From: Desertibacillus haloalkaliphilus
GTDB lineage: Bacteria > Bacillota > Bacilli > Bacillales > KJ1-10-99
Length of the DNA stretch: 64,000 nt
Assembly (NCBI RefSeq): GCF_019039105.1
Contig: NZ_JAHPIV010000007.1
Coordinates: forward strand, 89,113-153,112
Reading direction: 5' to 3'
Shown here: positions 8,773 to 16,452 of the stretch, piece after piece
Position numbering within the stretch: position 1 is the stretch's first letter
How the letters are laid out: each line of letters begins with the position of its first letter
Made by a program: the position numbers and the translations under genes
Notes under the pieces: generated by a model
Told to the model about the DNA's origin: nothing
Database searches by the model: none
What the model saw: only the letters and a program-made list of their open reading frames with translations

Positions 8773-9249
8773 ATGTATCGAAAAGTATCCGACTTTTTAA
8801 CAGATTGGTCTAATGGGGCTAACGGAACAGCACAAGTGCTAGAGGCTTTAACGGACGAAACAATAGATCAAGCGATTGTTGAGGGGCACAGTACATTAGG
8901 CTGGCTTGGCTGGCATTTAGCAACGACCCCCGCTTTCTTTGCTAGCACCGTCGGAGTAAAGATCGAACTAGAGGTTGATCCAAAAACTGTACCAGATCAA
9001 GCAGACACCATTTCATCAACATATCAAAAAGTATCTGAACAACTTCAATATCAAGTCGAACAACAGCTGACGGATGAACAACTATCAGAAGAAGTTGAAA
9101 GCTTTGTTGGGAAGACACCACGAGGTGCATTACTGAGAACGTTAATTGATCATCAAACCCACCACCGTGGTCAAATGACCGTTCTTCTACGCCAGGCAGG
9201 CTTATCAGTTCCAGGTGTTATGGGGCCAACAAAAGAAAACAACGCATAA
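8773..9249 (+). CDS. DinB-family protein
   Basis: A 158-residue four-helix-bundle protein of the DinB/YfiT-like superfamily. Likely metal ligands are the His in 'LGWHLAT' and the two in 'LIDHQTHHRGQ', the usual H...HxxxH pattern of this group. Members include bacillithiol-dependent transferases and damage-inducible proteins, so the reaction is open. GGAGATGAT precedes the ATG at good spacing. A terminator follows at once, so it is a single-gene unit. Confidence 0.8.
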   Translation: MYRKVSDFLTDWSNGANGTAQVLEALTDETIDQAIVEGHSTLGWLGWHLATTPAFFASTVGVKIELEVDPKTVPDQADTISSTYQKVSEQLQYQVEQQLTDEQLSEEVESFVGKTPRGALLRTLIDHQTHHRGQMTVLLRQAGLSVPGVMGPTKENNA

Positions 9250-9261
9250 CTTAGTGAAAAG

Positions 9262-9306
9262 GGCTGAGACAAAAAGGAACCATCCTTTTATCCCAGCCTC
9301 TTTTTC
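9262..9306 (+). terminator. Terminator of the GGCTGGGA-TAAAAGG type
   Basis: GGCTGAGACAAAAAGGA pairs almost fully with TCCTTTTATCCCAGCC and is followed by TCTTTTTC. The same stem sequence family recurs at 19968-20013 and 40349-40392. Confidence 0.8.
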
Positions 9307-9315
9307 GTTTGATGA

Positions 9316-9738
9316 CTAATCGCTTAAAATCATCACGGAAGAAACAACACTTGCTACTTTCTTCTCATTTTGAACTAAATCAGAAACGAGATAAGCCACT
9401 TTCCTTCCCATTCTTTCCACTCTTGCCTCTACTTCTACCTCTCCAATTTGCACCGGTCGGTGAAAGGTCGTATGTAGATCAATCGATGTAAACGTTTGCT
9501 GTTCATTTACTTTAGAGGAAACCGCATAAGCCATCATCGTATCGGCAGCGGCAGCCACATAACCACCCATTGCCACACCGATTCCATTGATAAATTTATC
9601 GTCGACCGTCCATATGCCACGGGCGATTCCATCGCTTGCATATGTTGGTTCGATTTGTAACGTGACATCACAATTCGGCGGCTTCTTCCCTTTCGTTACC
9701 ACTTCTGCTAAATCAGTTCCTTTAAAGATCTTGATCAT
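9316..9738 (-). CDS. PaaI-type hotdog thioesterase
   Basis: A 140-residue hotdog-fold protein. The 'INGIGVAMGGYVAAAADTMMAYAVSS' helix corresponds to the substrate-binding central helix of PaaI-like acyl-CoA thioesterases. An Asp in 'AAADTMM' takes the place of the catalytic acid, and the usual HGG motif reads MGG. A later 'TSIDLHTTFHRPVQIGEVEVEARV' strand is typical of the fold. Its natural acyl-CoA is unknown. GGGGAG lies upstream of the ATG. A different hotdog protein with a canonical HGG motif is encoded at 23912-24313. Confidence 0.75.
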   Translation of the reverse strand: MIKIFKGTDLAEVVTKGKKPPNCDVTLQIEPTYASDGIARGIWTVDDKFINGIGVAMGGYVAAAADTMMAYAVSSKVNEQQTFTSIDLHTTFHRPVQIGEVEVEARVERMGRKVAYLVSDLVQNEKKVASVVSSVMILSD

Positions 9739-9911
9739 TTTTACAACTCCCCTGTATATAATGTCTTACGATACTGAATATTCTAACATTACATTTAGAA
9801 AGTGTCATCGTAAACTAAAAGAACATCCCCCTCTCCTACGCCCGTTAAAGGTGCTGTGACTAGCTAGCCCGACTGTTTATCTTTCTTGTTAGGCATTCTA
9901 GTCCTTTACAT

Positions 9912-9939
9912 GAAAAAAGACCACTTCACGTTAGCGGTC
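9912..9939 (-). terminator. Terminator of the hydrolase gene
   Basis: On the minus strand GACCGC pairs with GTGGTC (one G-T pair) around a nine-base loop, followed by TTTTTTC. It lies 15 bases beyond the stop at 9954. Confidence 0.65.
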
Positions 9940-9953
9940 TATTCGTCAAAACG

Positions 9954-10760
9954 TTATGCCTTTCTCTTCGGTAGGAGTAAATGTTTTCTTCTCATCCAAT
10001 CCCTCATTAATGCATTACACTCATGCGGTGCTTTTGTGGGTACTTGATGTTTTGTTCCCTGGACATAAACAACTTCGACATCTTCAACAACCCGACGAAA
10101 CAGATGCTGATACGCATGAACGTAATAATCATGGGCCCCATAGATTAACAACAATGGAGCTTTAATTTGATGTAGACGATCGGCACTGCTGTAATGTAAG
10201 CCAACATGATATTGCTCAGCTAGCATTTGCGCATCTGTTCGTTTGATTTCTCTATACATTTCATCTGCTGCTTGCGGGTCGGAAAAATGATTTTTAGCTA
10301 GCCCCGCAGCTAAGATGGTCATTAATCCATTTTTCGCTGCCCAAATACCAAGTTGATATTCCTTTTCTAAAAAGAAACTGTTTACTGCAAAATAACCACC
10401 AATAATCATAAGACCCGCTGTCCGCTCAGGGTACGTAATGGCAAACTCTTGAGCAATACAAGCACCGTTTGAATAACCACAGATCACAGCTTTATGTACA
10501 CGATTAGCATCTAATACTCGTTTCACATCGTAAGCTAGTTGTGTCATCGTCATCGGTTCGGAACTTCGATCACTCCGACCGTCGCCTCGAATATCAAACG
10601 TGATCAACTTACATTTATCCATTAAACCGACTTGATAACGAAATGTAAGGTGACCAACACCTGGTGGTGGGATAAAAATAATCGTTGTACCCTTTCCTAT
10701 GGTTTCATAATAAATTGATGGTTGATGTCTTTCCTTAGCAAACGGCATCTGCTCATTCAA
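9954..10760 (-). CDS. Alpha/beta hydrolase
   Basis: A 268-residue alpha/beta-hydrolase. The nucleophile elbow is 'GYSNGA' (Ser), the acid is in 'YGAHDYYV' (Asp) and the base in 'GTKHQVP' (His). The oxyanion-hole region 'IPPPGVGHLTF' replaces the common HGxxG, a variation that may matter for specificity. It is probably a cytoplasmic esterase or lactonase-type enzyme; the substrate is not predictable. AAGGAG precedes the ATG. It ends in a basic tail (RRKHLLLPKRKA). Confidence 0.75.
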   Translation of the reverse strand: MNEQMPFAKERHQPSIYYETIGKGTTIIFIPPPGVGHLTFRYQVGLMDKCKLITFDIRGDGRSDRSSEPMTMTQLAYDVKRVLDANRVHKAVICGYSNGACIAQEFAITYPERTAGLMIIGGYFAVNSFFLEKEYQLGIWAAKNGLMTILAAGLAKNHFSDPQAADEMYREIKRTDAQMLAEQYHVGLHYSSADRLHQIKAPLLLIYGAHDYYVHAYQHLFRRVVEDVEVVYVQGTKHQVPTKAPHECNALMRDWMRRKHLLLPKRKA

Positions 10761-10937
10761 CTCCTTATCACTGTTCCCTTATAAAAAGGACCGATGTCCA
10801 CCTAATCTTATGTTCCTTCTTCATTTAACTTTTACTATCCCTCAATCTTTGACTCCTATTCCTAGGGAAAAAGTCAACACGAACAGAGGTCAGAAAATAA
10901 TTATAGTATTGATTTAAGAAAAAAGGTTCCTGTGTTG

Positions 10938-11795
10938 TTATGGACGTTTCCCAGATTCAAGTGTCACGACTACAATTTCGGGGCGATTAAAAAGCCTTAC
11001 CGGAATGATACTATTACCCAGTCCCCGATTGACAATCATTGTCGTCTCCCCTAGTGTATGCTTGCCTGAGTCATATGTCGGAAACAAGCCTTGATTAGGC
11101 GCGACAAGCCCACCAATGAGCGGAATTCTAAATTGTCCGCCATGGGCATGCCCCGAAAATACGAGGTCAATATCAAATTGTGAGTACAGCGATAATAACT
11201 CTGGACGATGGGACAATAAGACCTTATAATCTGTTTCACCTCTTCCATCTGCGAGTGCTTCTGTTATTGTCTGATCAACCATTTCATCGTCTTGACCATG
11301 TGTTCTAGCAGGATCGTCAATTCCGACAAGTTGAATCTGCTCATTTCCTTTACTCAGTTCAATACTAGAATCCCTAAGCACACCGACACCGGCCTCGATT
11401 AATTTCTGTTCAAGTAAATCGAAGTGACCAGACCGCCATTCATGATTTCCAGTTACATAATACACAGGTGCTACTTCCACTAATTGTTGCATCAAAGTTA
11501 GACTACGATCTTCATGATACGTTCTAGAATCCACCAAATCCCCGGTAAATACAATCAAGTCGGGTTGTTCAGCCTTAACCTTCTTAACTAACGTGCGTTG
11601 ATTGTCACCAAACGATTTACTGTGTAGGTCTGATAATTGGACGATCGTCCAACCTGAAAAACTCTCTGGTACCCGTTCGGAGCGAACCTCATAGCCAGTG
11701 ATTACAATCAAATTATTTTGAACATAAACAAATACGATCAATCCGATCAAGCTAAATAGTGCAACGAAACCAAACCTTTTCACTTTTCTTTTCAA
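10938..11795 (-). CDS. Membrane-anchored metallophosphoesterase (YkuE/YaeI type)
   Basis: A calcineurin-like phosphoesterase with one N-terminal transmembrane helix, so the catalytic domain should face the cell exterior. Metal-binding motifs are all present: 'LSDLHSK', 'TGDLVDS', 'GNHEWRSG', 'LSHRPE' and 'SGHAHGGQ'. Relatives act on phospholipid or UDP-diacylglucosamine-type substrates at the envelope; the true one here is unknown. I place the start at the TTG at 11795, because AGGTG sits seven bases before it and the upstream ATG at 11810 has no site. The protein would be 285 residues. Confidence 0.8.
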   Translation of the reverse strand: MKRKVKRFGFVALFSLIGLIVFVYVQNNLIVITGYEVRSERVPESFSGWTIVQLSDLHSKSFGDNQRTLVKKVKAEQPDLIVFTGDLVDSRTYHEDRSLTLMQQLVEVAPVYYVTGNHEWRSGHFDLLEQKLIEAGVGVLRDSSIELSKGNEQIQLVGIDDPARTHGQDDEMVDQTITEALADGRGETDYKVLLSHRPELLSLYSQFDIDLVFSGHAHGGQFRIPLIGGLVAPNQGLFPTYDSGKHTLGETTMIVNRGLGNSIIPVRLFNRPEIVVVTLESGKRP

Positions 11796-11894
11796 AATAA
11801 AACACCTCATTGGGAATGGATGTATTTAATAAATAAGTTAGGAACCCTTGGGCATACTTAAAGTGTGTTTGAACATAAAGGAGGAACTACACTC

Positions 11895-12158
11895 ATGACA
11901 AACGTCAACAAGAAAATGGAGGAACTGTTTCAAGAAACATGCGGCACATGGGAAAACTGTACGGAGACAAATATACAGTCGTTCTTAGAACAGTGTAGGC
12001 AGCAAAATATCGACCCGCAATATTGCATGAGCTGGGTTGAACAACATAAGTCACAAATCCCTGACTGGGAATCCGTTTCAAAAGTATCGCTCGATTGGGT
12101 GAATGAACACACGGCAACTGGATCTCCTGTCACTGACACAGATCAAAGCCCTTTTTAA
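11895..12158 (+). CDS. Uncharacterised 87-aa soluble protein
   Basis: No family is recognised. AAAGGAGG upstream of the ATG at 11895 is a strong initiation site, so translation is likely. The product has four Cys residues in 'CGTWENC', 'EQC' and 'QYC', is helix-prone, mildly acidic and has no membrane segment. The tail (GSPVTDTDQSPF) looks disordered. A hairpin right after the stop closes the unit. Confidence 0.55.
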   Translation: MTNVNKKMEELFQETCGTWENCTETNIQSFLEQCRQQNIDPQYCMSWVEQHKSQIPDWESVSKVSLDWVNEHTATGSPVTDTDQSPF

Positions 12159-12161
12159 AAT

Positions 12162-12185
12162 GTGGAGAGCACGCCGACTCTCCAC
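12162..12185. terminator. Hairpin between convergent small genes
   Basis: GTGGAGAG (12162-12169) pairs perfectly with CTCTCCAC (12178-12185) around an eight-base loop. T-rich sequence follows at some distance on the plus strand, and CTTTTTAAAA lies on the other side, so it may act in both directions. Confidence 0.5.
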
Positions 12186-12202
12186 TAAATTTCCCATTTT
12201 AC

Positions 12203-12376
12203 TCACTCTTTTCTTTCAAGCTCTTCAACACGCTTTTTTAATAATTCAATGTCATGCCTCTGTTTACTACTCCCAGTACGTTTACTTTTTAATACAAGTA
12301 TTAGAATGATTCCGATTAGAATTAAGATCAATAGTAAAAAGAAATTTTGAAAGATAAAATCTACGATATCCCCCAC
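12203..12376 (-). CDS. Small single-pass membrane protein, 57 aa
   Basis: This short gene is read directly from the minus strand. It starts at a GTG (12376) preceded by AGAGGT. The product has a short N-terminus, one very hydrophobic helix (about residues 8-29, mostly Leu and Ile), then a basic hinge (KSKRTG) and a charged amphipathic C-terminus (IELLKKRVEELERKE) that could form a coiled coil. This is the layout of several small Bacillus membrane proteins such as the DUF4083 group, but the family link is uncertain. Confidence 0.55.
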   Translation of the reverse strand: MGDIVDFIFQNFFLLLILILIGIILILVLKSKRTGSSKQRHDIELLKKRVEELERKE

Positions 12377-12516
12377 TCCCTACCTCTTCATCAGTAATAA
12401 AGAGTATATCATACATATTTTGTTAGTTGTTTTCGTTACAAAATATTTAAATAGACATACCCAAAATAGTCGCCTATGCATACACTTTTATTGACCAAAC
12501 AAATGGAGGGGATCCA

Positions 12517-12759
12517 ATGGAGCACGTACATGAATATACTGATTCACAGGCACCCGCTGAAGCCTTTGCTCAAGGGTTTGATCATTTAGAGCGTCAGTTA
12601 CCGTATGGTCCATATCATAGACGTCGATACCCATATTGGTGGTTTTTCCCGCCTTATTATCATAGCCCACCGTTTTATCCGCCATTTTATCCACCTTTCC
12701 CACCTTACTACCCACCATTTTACCCGCCTTACTTCCCGTTTGGTTATGGAGGGTATTAA
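12517..12759 (+). CDS. Pro/Tyr-rich 80-aa protein, spore-coat-like
   Basis: The N-terminal 30 residues are ordinary and acidic (MEHVHEYTDSQAPAEAFAQG). The rest is almost only Pro, Tyr, Phe, Trp and Gly, with repeated PPFYPP / PPYYPP units. Tyr-rich, low-complexity proteins of this sort are frequent in the spore coat, where Tyr cross-linking occurs, so a coat or surface role is a reasonable inference. TGGAGGGG lies just before the ATG. No signal peptide is seen. Confidence 0.6.
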   Translation: MEHVHEYTDSQAPAEAFAQGFDHLERQLPYGPYHRRRYPYWWFFPPYYHSPPFYPPFYPPFPPYYPPFYPPYFPFGYGGY

Positions 12760-12790
12760 AAAGACCGTCATTAAACGCCCCAAAACAGAT

Positions 12791-12819
12791 AAAAAAGAGC
12801 GTCACTATCAAGTGGCGCT
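12791..12819 (-). terminator. Terminator for the YwbE gene
   Basis: AGCGTCACT (12798-12806) and AGTGGCGCT (12811-12819) form a stem with one G-T pair and a four-base loop. On the minus strand it is followed by CTTTTTTATC. Confidence 0.6.
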
Positions 12820-12923
12820 TCATTTCGTCATATGTACGAGAACTGCTTCAGAAACTCTTCTACTTTTTCATTATATTCTAGATCATATACTGAAGGTTGG
12901 AGCCACTACTTATGCTACAGACA

Positions 12924-13121
12924 TTAGTTGCTCATGATTTCTTTGACTCTACCTACAATCCCACTTTCTAACCTAACCTTGATCCCATGTGGGTGTGTAG
13001 CAGAATTAGTAAGAATCGTTGATACGATACCTTCTGTTAGCTTTCCAGAGCGTTGATCTTGTTTTTGAACGACCTTGACTTTGATCCCTGGCTTAATATT
13101 AGCTCGCTTTGTTCCTGGCAT
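12924..13121 (-). CDS. ywbE: YwbE family protein
   Basis: A 65-residue protein that matches the Bacillus YwbE family closely in its core: 'RANIKPG', 'VVQKQDQRSGKLTEGIV', 'ILTNSATHPHGIKVRLE' and 'GIVGRVKEI'. The family is a small beta-rich (KOW/SH3-like) protein of unknown function. GGAGA is eight bases ahead of the ATG at 13121; upstream in-frame codons have no such site. Confidence 0.85.
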   Translation of the reverse strand: MPGTKRANIKPGIKVKVVQKQDQRSGKLTEGIVSTILTNSATHPHGIKVRLESGIVGRVKEIMSN

Positions 13122-13220
13122 GATTATAATCTCCTTCTTAAATATTTTTTTATGTTGGTTTGTTCTAAAATGAACGACTTGTAATGTTCCATCTAGATTA
13201 TACCACTTCAACGCTAAACA

Positions 13221-13257
13221 AATCGAAAGAGCTGTCGAATCGACAGCTCTTTCGATT
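13221..13257 (-). terminator. Very strong hairpin, 17-bp perfect stem
   Basis: AATCGAAAGAGCTGTCG (13221-13237) pairs with its exact complement (13241-13257) around a three-base AAT loop. The T tail is short. It overlaps the stop codon of the remnant at 13256-13411 and so probably ended that gene's transcript. Confidence 0.6.
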
Positions 13258-13411
13258 AATCATCCCATTCCACGTAGAGAACCTCTCTAGTTATCACATC
13301 AATACAGACGGTTATCTCATCGTCATCCCTAGTACTTTCTTTGCAAAAAGCTAAGTAAAGGTTTAGCTCACAAAAAAATAGAACAGGATCCCTCTGCCTA
13401 GGGTATAAGTC
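13256..13411 (-). pseudogene. Gene remnant, C-terminal fragment without start
   Basis: A frame on the minus strand reads 51 codons without a usable start and ends 'DDDEITVCIDVITREVLYVE' plus three residues before TAA. The composition is protein-like, and a strong hairpin sits exactly at its stop, as after a real gene. Further upstream (about 13478-13540) another frame reads 'HKHGVHSFSVIIDGIQL' before a stop. I read this as the decayed 3' part of a lost gene. The family is not identifiable from this piece. Confidence 0.3.
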
Positions 13412-13561
13412 CTACTTTTCAATAAAGTCCTAAGCGCTGTTTAATTCAACATTTTACCCAGTCACTAGCTATAGTTGTATTCCGTCAATGATCACCGAAA
13501 ACGAATGGACTCCATGCTTATGTAGGGAGCCATGTTCCAGTCAACAATGATTTCTAATCCA

Positions 13562-13610
13562 TAAAAAGAGGGTGCCCTAAAAAAGTGTAATACCTTTTAA
13601 GACACCCTCT
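13562..13610 (-). terminator. Terminator of the Asn-rich gene
   Basis: AGAGGGTG (13567-13574) pairs with CACCCTCT (13603-13610), with further pairing inside (CTAAAAAAG with CTTTTAAG). The minus strand continues CTTTTTAT. It lies about 40 bases beyond the stop at 13650. Confidence 0.7.
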
Positions 13611-13649
13611 GATATGCTCTCTGCGCGCAATGAGAGTCACTCGTCATTT

Positions 13650-13817
13650 TTAGTTGTTATTGTTGCGGTTGTTGTTATTGTTGCGGCGGTTATTTACATT
13701 GTCGACATTGTTGTCGTTTGCAAATTCAACGTTTGCGTTGTCAACGTTCAATTCTTGATTGTTGTTGTTGCGGTTGTTATTACGATTGTTACGGTTGTTG
13801 TTATTGTTGTTTGCCAT
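13650..13817 (-). CDS. Asn-rich 55-aa protein, paralogue of 40536-40700
   Basis: The start at 13817 follows GGAGGTGAT. The protein has poly-Asn/Arg arms around a core 'QELNVDNANVEFANDNNVDN'. A second gene at 40536-40700 shares the same plan and the core 'QELNVDNLNAEFANEN', and both have near-identical leader sequences. The conserved core inside variable Asn runs argues for a real protein. The function is unknown; similar Asn-rich miniproteins are common in sporulating bacilli. The AAC/AAT runs are prone to length change. Confidence 0.6.
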   Translation of the reverse strand: MANNNNNNRNNRNNNRNNNNQELNVDNANVEFANDNNVDNVNNRRNNNNNRNNNN

Positions 13818-13987
13818 CGGTATCACCTCCACAACCATTACTTTTCCCTGAAAACTGTTTTTAATACAAACAATTTTAACCGAAGGCAATTATGCTTCAT
13901 TCAAACGCCCCTATTTATCGACCAACAAAAATATCCACCTTCTCATGACTTGAAGATGGCATCATAAATAACGATTGTCTTGTCCAC

Positions 13988-14161
13988 TTAAGATGAGGTC
14001 ACTTGTTTTTTTATTTTTAATTCTTCATATTGATTTAAGAGTGTATCTAAATATTGGCTATATTGGACTGTTTTATCGGCTTTCAATCCATATTTCATCC
14101 CATAATAAATCAACTGTTCTCTCACAACATCTATTTCTTTCACCAACTGTTGCTGCTTCAT
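13988..14161 (-). CDS. Spo0E-family aspartyl-phosphate phosphatase
   Basis: A 57-residue two-helix protein read directly from the sequence. It shows the Spo0E-like pattern: a first helix ending 'LIYYGMKYGLKADKT' and a second with the signature 'SQYLDTLLNQY' (consensus SQELD). Members dephosphorylate Spo0A~P and hold back sporulation; others act on different partners, so the target is inferred. AGAGG precedes the ATG at 14161. It ends in a Lys-rich tail, which often varies in this family. Confidence 0.75.
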   Translation of the reverse strand: MKQQQLVKEIDVVREQLIYYGMKYGLKADKTVQYSQYLDTLLNQYEELKIKKQVTSS

Positions 14162-14496
14162 TATGAACCTCTCATTATATTATATTTTTACACATAAGCC
14201 TTATTTTAACAGATATATCGCTCGATAGACATATTTAAATTATGTAATTTTATCTATATATATAACCCGTGCTTTAGAAGGATATATAACTCCGTGCCAG
14301 ATTAACCTTCATATCCTCAGACCTATATCCTTCTATGCGACTAGGGTCGTTTCCTTCATTTGATTAATGATACTTATTTAAATGAAGTCACTACACACGT
14401 TACTCATGTTTCTTATGACAAGCACCCATATAACACAGATTTACATACATTATTAATAGAAATTCAATTCGCTACTGGGAAGGAGAACCTTCATTT
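14162..14496. other. 335-bp intergenic region
   Basis: An AT-rich spacer between divergent genes (Spo0E-like and histidine phosphatase) that must hold both promoters. I see no gene, strong hairpin or clear operator. Confidence 0.4.
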
Positions 14497-15231
14497 ATGA
14501 GTTTACTAGCTTCAGAAATCACCCAACATACCTATCAGAAGCCAATTCATTCTAATAACAATCTATACCCTCGATATACAGATCAAGAATTTTATCACCG
14601 ACCGATCAATGACGATCAGACTATTGGTACTTCAAGCTCACATGTTGATAATCAAAACAGTTCTCTCATAAACCCTACAAAAATGACACGATCATTCCTA
14701 GAACACCTCCGTCAAGGTAGCTATATCTTTTATGCTAGACACGCAGAAGCGACCGCTGGGGAAGATTCCACATTCATGAATATTCAGGATTGTTCCACAC
14801 AAAGAAACCTCTCTGAGAGAGGAAGAAACCAAGCCAGAACATACGGTGAAATTTTCGCTAGATCAAATATCCCTGTAACACTTTTCATTTTCAGCAGTCC
14901 GTTATGTCGAACGATCGAAACCGCACAACTTGCATTCGGCCCTAACAATGTGCAAGTTGATCCATTTTGGTTAAACTTTTATCAATTAAGTGGACAGTTA
15001 CACCCGACAAAACAAGCAAACATCTTAAATACCCTACACTTAGTGTTAGAGACACCACCTCCTGCAGGAATCAATAAAGTGATTATTGCCCATAGTTTTC
15101 CACCTGGGGTTGGTTTAGGGCGAATGCCGAACATGGGAACAATCGTTGTAAGACCTCGTGGGCAAGGCCGAGGATACGAGGTTGTTGGTCAGTTAACATT
15201 AGATCATTTTGAAGGTTTACTTGATGAATAA
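14497..15231 (+). CDS. Histidine phosphatase with long disordered N-terminus
   Basis: A 244-residue histidine phosphatase (phosphoglycerate-mutase-like superfamily). The phosphorylated His is His82 in 'FYARHAEAT' (an RHA variant of RHG). Arg138 and Glu141 lie in 'SSPLCRTIETAQ' and the second His is His199 in 'VIIAHS'. The first ~65 residues are Asn/Ser/His-rich and look disordered, which is unusual for the family. AAGGAGA precedes the ATG. The substrate is unknown. A hairpin at 15246-15264 follows closely. Confidence 0.75.
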   Translation: MSLLASEITQHTYQKPIHSNNNLYPRYTDQEFYHRPINDDQTIGTSSSHVDNQNSSLINPTKMTRSFLEHLRQGSYIFYARHAEATAGEDSTFMNIQDCSTQRNLSERGRNQARTYGEIFARSNIPVTLFIFSSPLCRTIETAQLAFGPNNVQVDPFWLNFYQLSGQLHPTKQANILNTLHLVLETPPPAGINKVIIAHSFPPGVGLGRMPNMGTIVVRPRGQGRGYEVVGQLTLDHFEGLLDE

Positions 15232-15402
15232 TGGATGAGAAACAGGAGATGATTCGTTCATCTCTTGTCAGATCAAGTATCATTTTCATTGGTCCGATCA
15301 ACTAAACTTTACCTGAGGAATATCTTTATTTACGAAGATCTTGGCGAAGTGGAGGATAATTTGAACGCACCTATCATAAACTACAGGTATGGAGGTGGAC
15401 CT

Positions 15403-15549
15403 ATGGAAAATAAACCAATGCATTATGACGGAAGCATCCAAAACAGCGATGTGACAAACACAAACCACACCGAGGAACCATTTACATTAACGGATGAAAT
15501 GAGAAAAAACATCAGTGCTAATCCTTACCAATCGACAGAAAATGAATAG
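15403..15549 (+). CDS. Small acidic protein, 48 aa, unknown
   Basis: I do not recognise it. GGAGGTGGA three bases before the ATG at 15403 is a good initiation site, while the longer upstream frame lacks one. The product is hydrophilic and Asn/Thr/Glu-rich (MENKPMHYDGSIQNSDVTN), with a short amphipathic stretch 'FTLTDEMRKNISANPY', and is probably unstructured in part. It follows the phosphatase on the same strand by 170 bases. Confidence 0.5.
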   Translation: MENKPMHYDGSIQNSDVTNTNHTEEPFTLTDEMRKNISANPYQSTENE

Positions 15550-15609
15550 AAGTGGTGGTGCGACTTGTACATACCTCATCTTTCATATGTGACAAACTGT
15601 ATCAACTCT

Positions 15610-15638
15610 AACGCTCAGAAATGAACTGAGCGTTTTAT
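15610..15638 (+). terminator. Terminator after the 48-aa gene
   Basis: AACGCTCAG (15610-15618) and CTGAGCGTT (15626-15634) form a perfect 9-bp stem followed by TTATTATTG. Confidence 0.75.
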
Positions 15639-15763
15639 TATTGCTCTTGTGTTATAAACCTGTTCAAACACACGTAAAGAAGGTCTTTAAGTTTCTGTAT
15701 ATGATTTCATTTTTTTCAAAAACTAATCTAGATCAATTAAAACAGAAAGGACAGGTACAAACA

Positions 15764-16399
15764 ATGACACAAGTATTGTACATTACAGCACATCCAAATG
15801 ACGAGACTCAATCCTATAGTATGGCAACAGGCAAAGCTTTTATTAATACGTATAAGGAGCAGAATCCTGACCACGAAGTCGTGCATATTGACCTCTATCA
15901 AACAGATATTCCTTATATTGATGTCGACGTGTTTAATGGCTGGGGGAAACTTCGATCCGGACAAGACTTTGACCAACTTTCAGCGGAAGAAAAAACAAAG
16001 GTTTCACGCCTTTCAGAACTATGCGAGCAATTTATTTCCGCAGATAAATACATTTTTGTTACACCATTATGGAACTTTTCATTCCCGCCACTTGTCAAAG
16101 CGTACATTGATGCCATTGCTGTTGCTGGGAAAACATTCAAATATACAGAAGAAGGTCCAGTTGGCCTCTTAACCGATAAAAAAGCCTTACATATTCAAGC
16201 GCGAGGCGGTATTTATTCAGAAGGGCCAGCAGCTCAAATGGAAATGGGGCATCGTTTTCTTGACGTTATTATGCAATTCTTTGGGGTCCCTTCGTTTGAA
16301 GGATTATTTGTGGAAGGTCATAATGCTATGCCTGAAAAGGCTGAAGAGATCAAAGCAAATGCGATCGCCCGAGCCAAAGATCTCGCACAAACATTTTAA
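15764..16399 (+). CDS. azoR: FMN-dependent NADH-azoreductase
   Basis: A 211-residue flavodoxin-like quinone/azo reductase, the usual length for AzoR. Visible features are the FMN-phosphate loop '[13 protein letters not shown]', the '[19 protein letters not shown]' flavin-binding stretch and the '[18 protein letters not shown]' loop. It reduces quinones and azo compounds with NADH via bound FMN, mostly as an oxidative or thiol-stress defence. The start at 15764 gives the family's normal N-terminus; AAAGGA lies upstream. It shares a terminator with the next gene. Confidence 0.9.
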   Translation: MTQVLYITAHPNDETQSYSMATGKAFINTYKEQNPDHEVVHIDLYQTDIPYIDVDVFNGWGKLRSGQDFDQLSAEEKTKVSRLSELCEQFISADKYIFVTPLWNFSFPPLVKAYIDAIAVAGKTFKYTEEGPVGLLTDKKALHIQARGGIYSEGPAAQMEMGHRFLDVIMQFFGVPSFEGLFVEGHNAMPEKAEEIKANAIARAKDLAQTF

Positions 16400-16410
16400 T
16401 AATCAAAAAT

Positions 16411-16452
16411 TAAACCGATGGATCCCCTATTCTAAGGGGTCCATCGGTTTAC
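16411..16452. terminator. Bidirectional terminator
   Basis: AAACCGATGGATCCCCT (16412-16428) and AGGGGTCCATCGGTTT (16435-16450) form a long stem with one extra base, between two convergent genes. Confidence 0.8.

Noticed and set aside
12488..12823. A 111-codon minus-strand frame with K-V-G repeats
   Set aside because: It lies antisense to the Pro/Tyr-rich gene; the repeats come from that gene's codons.
13614..13967. A 117-codon Val/Ile-rich plus-strand frame
   Set aside because: It is the complement of the Asn codon runs of the minus-strand gene (AAC/AAT read as GTT/ATT) and has no ribosome site.
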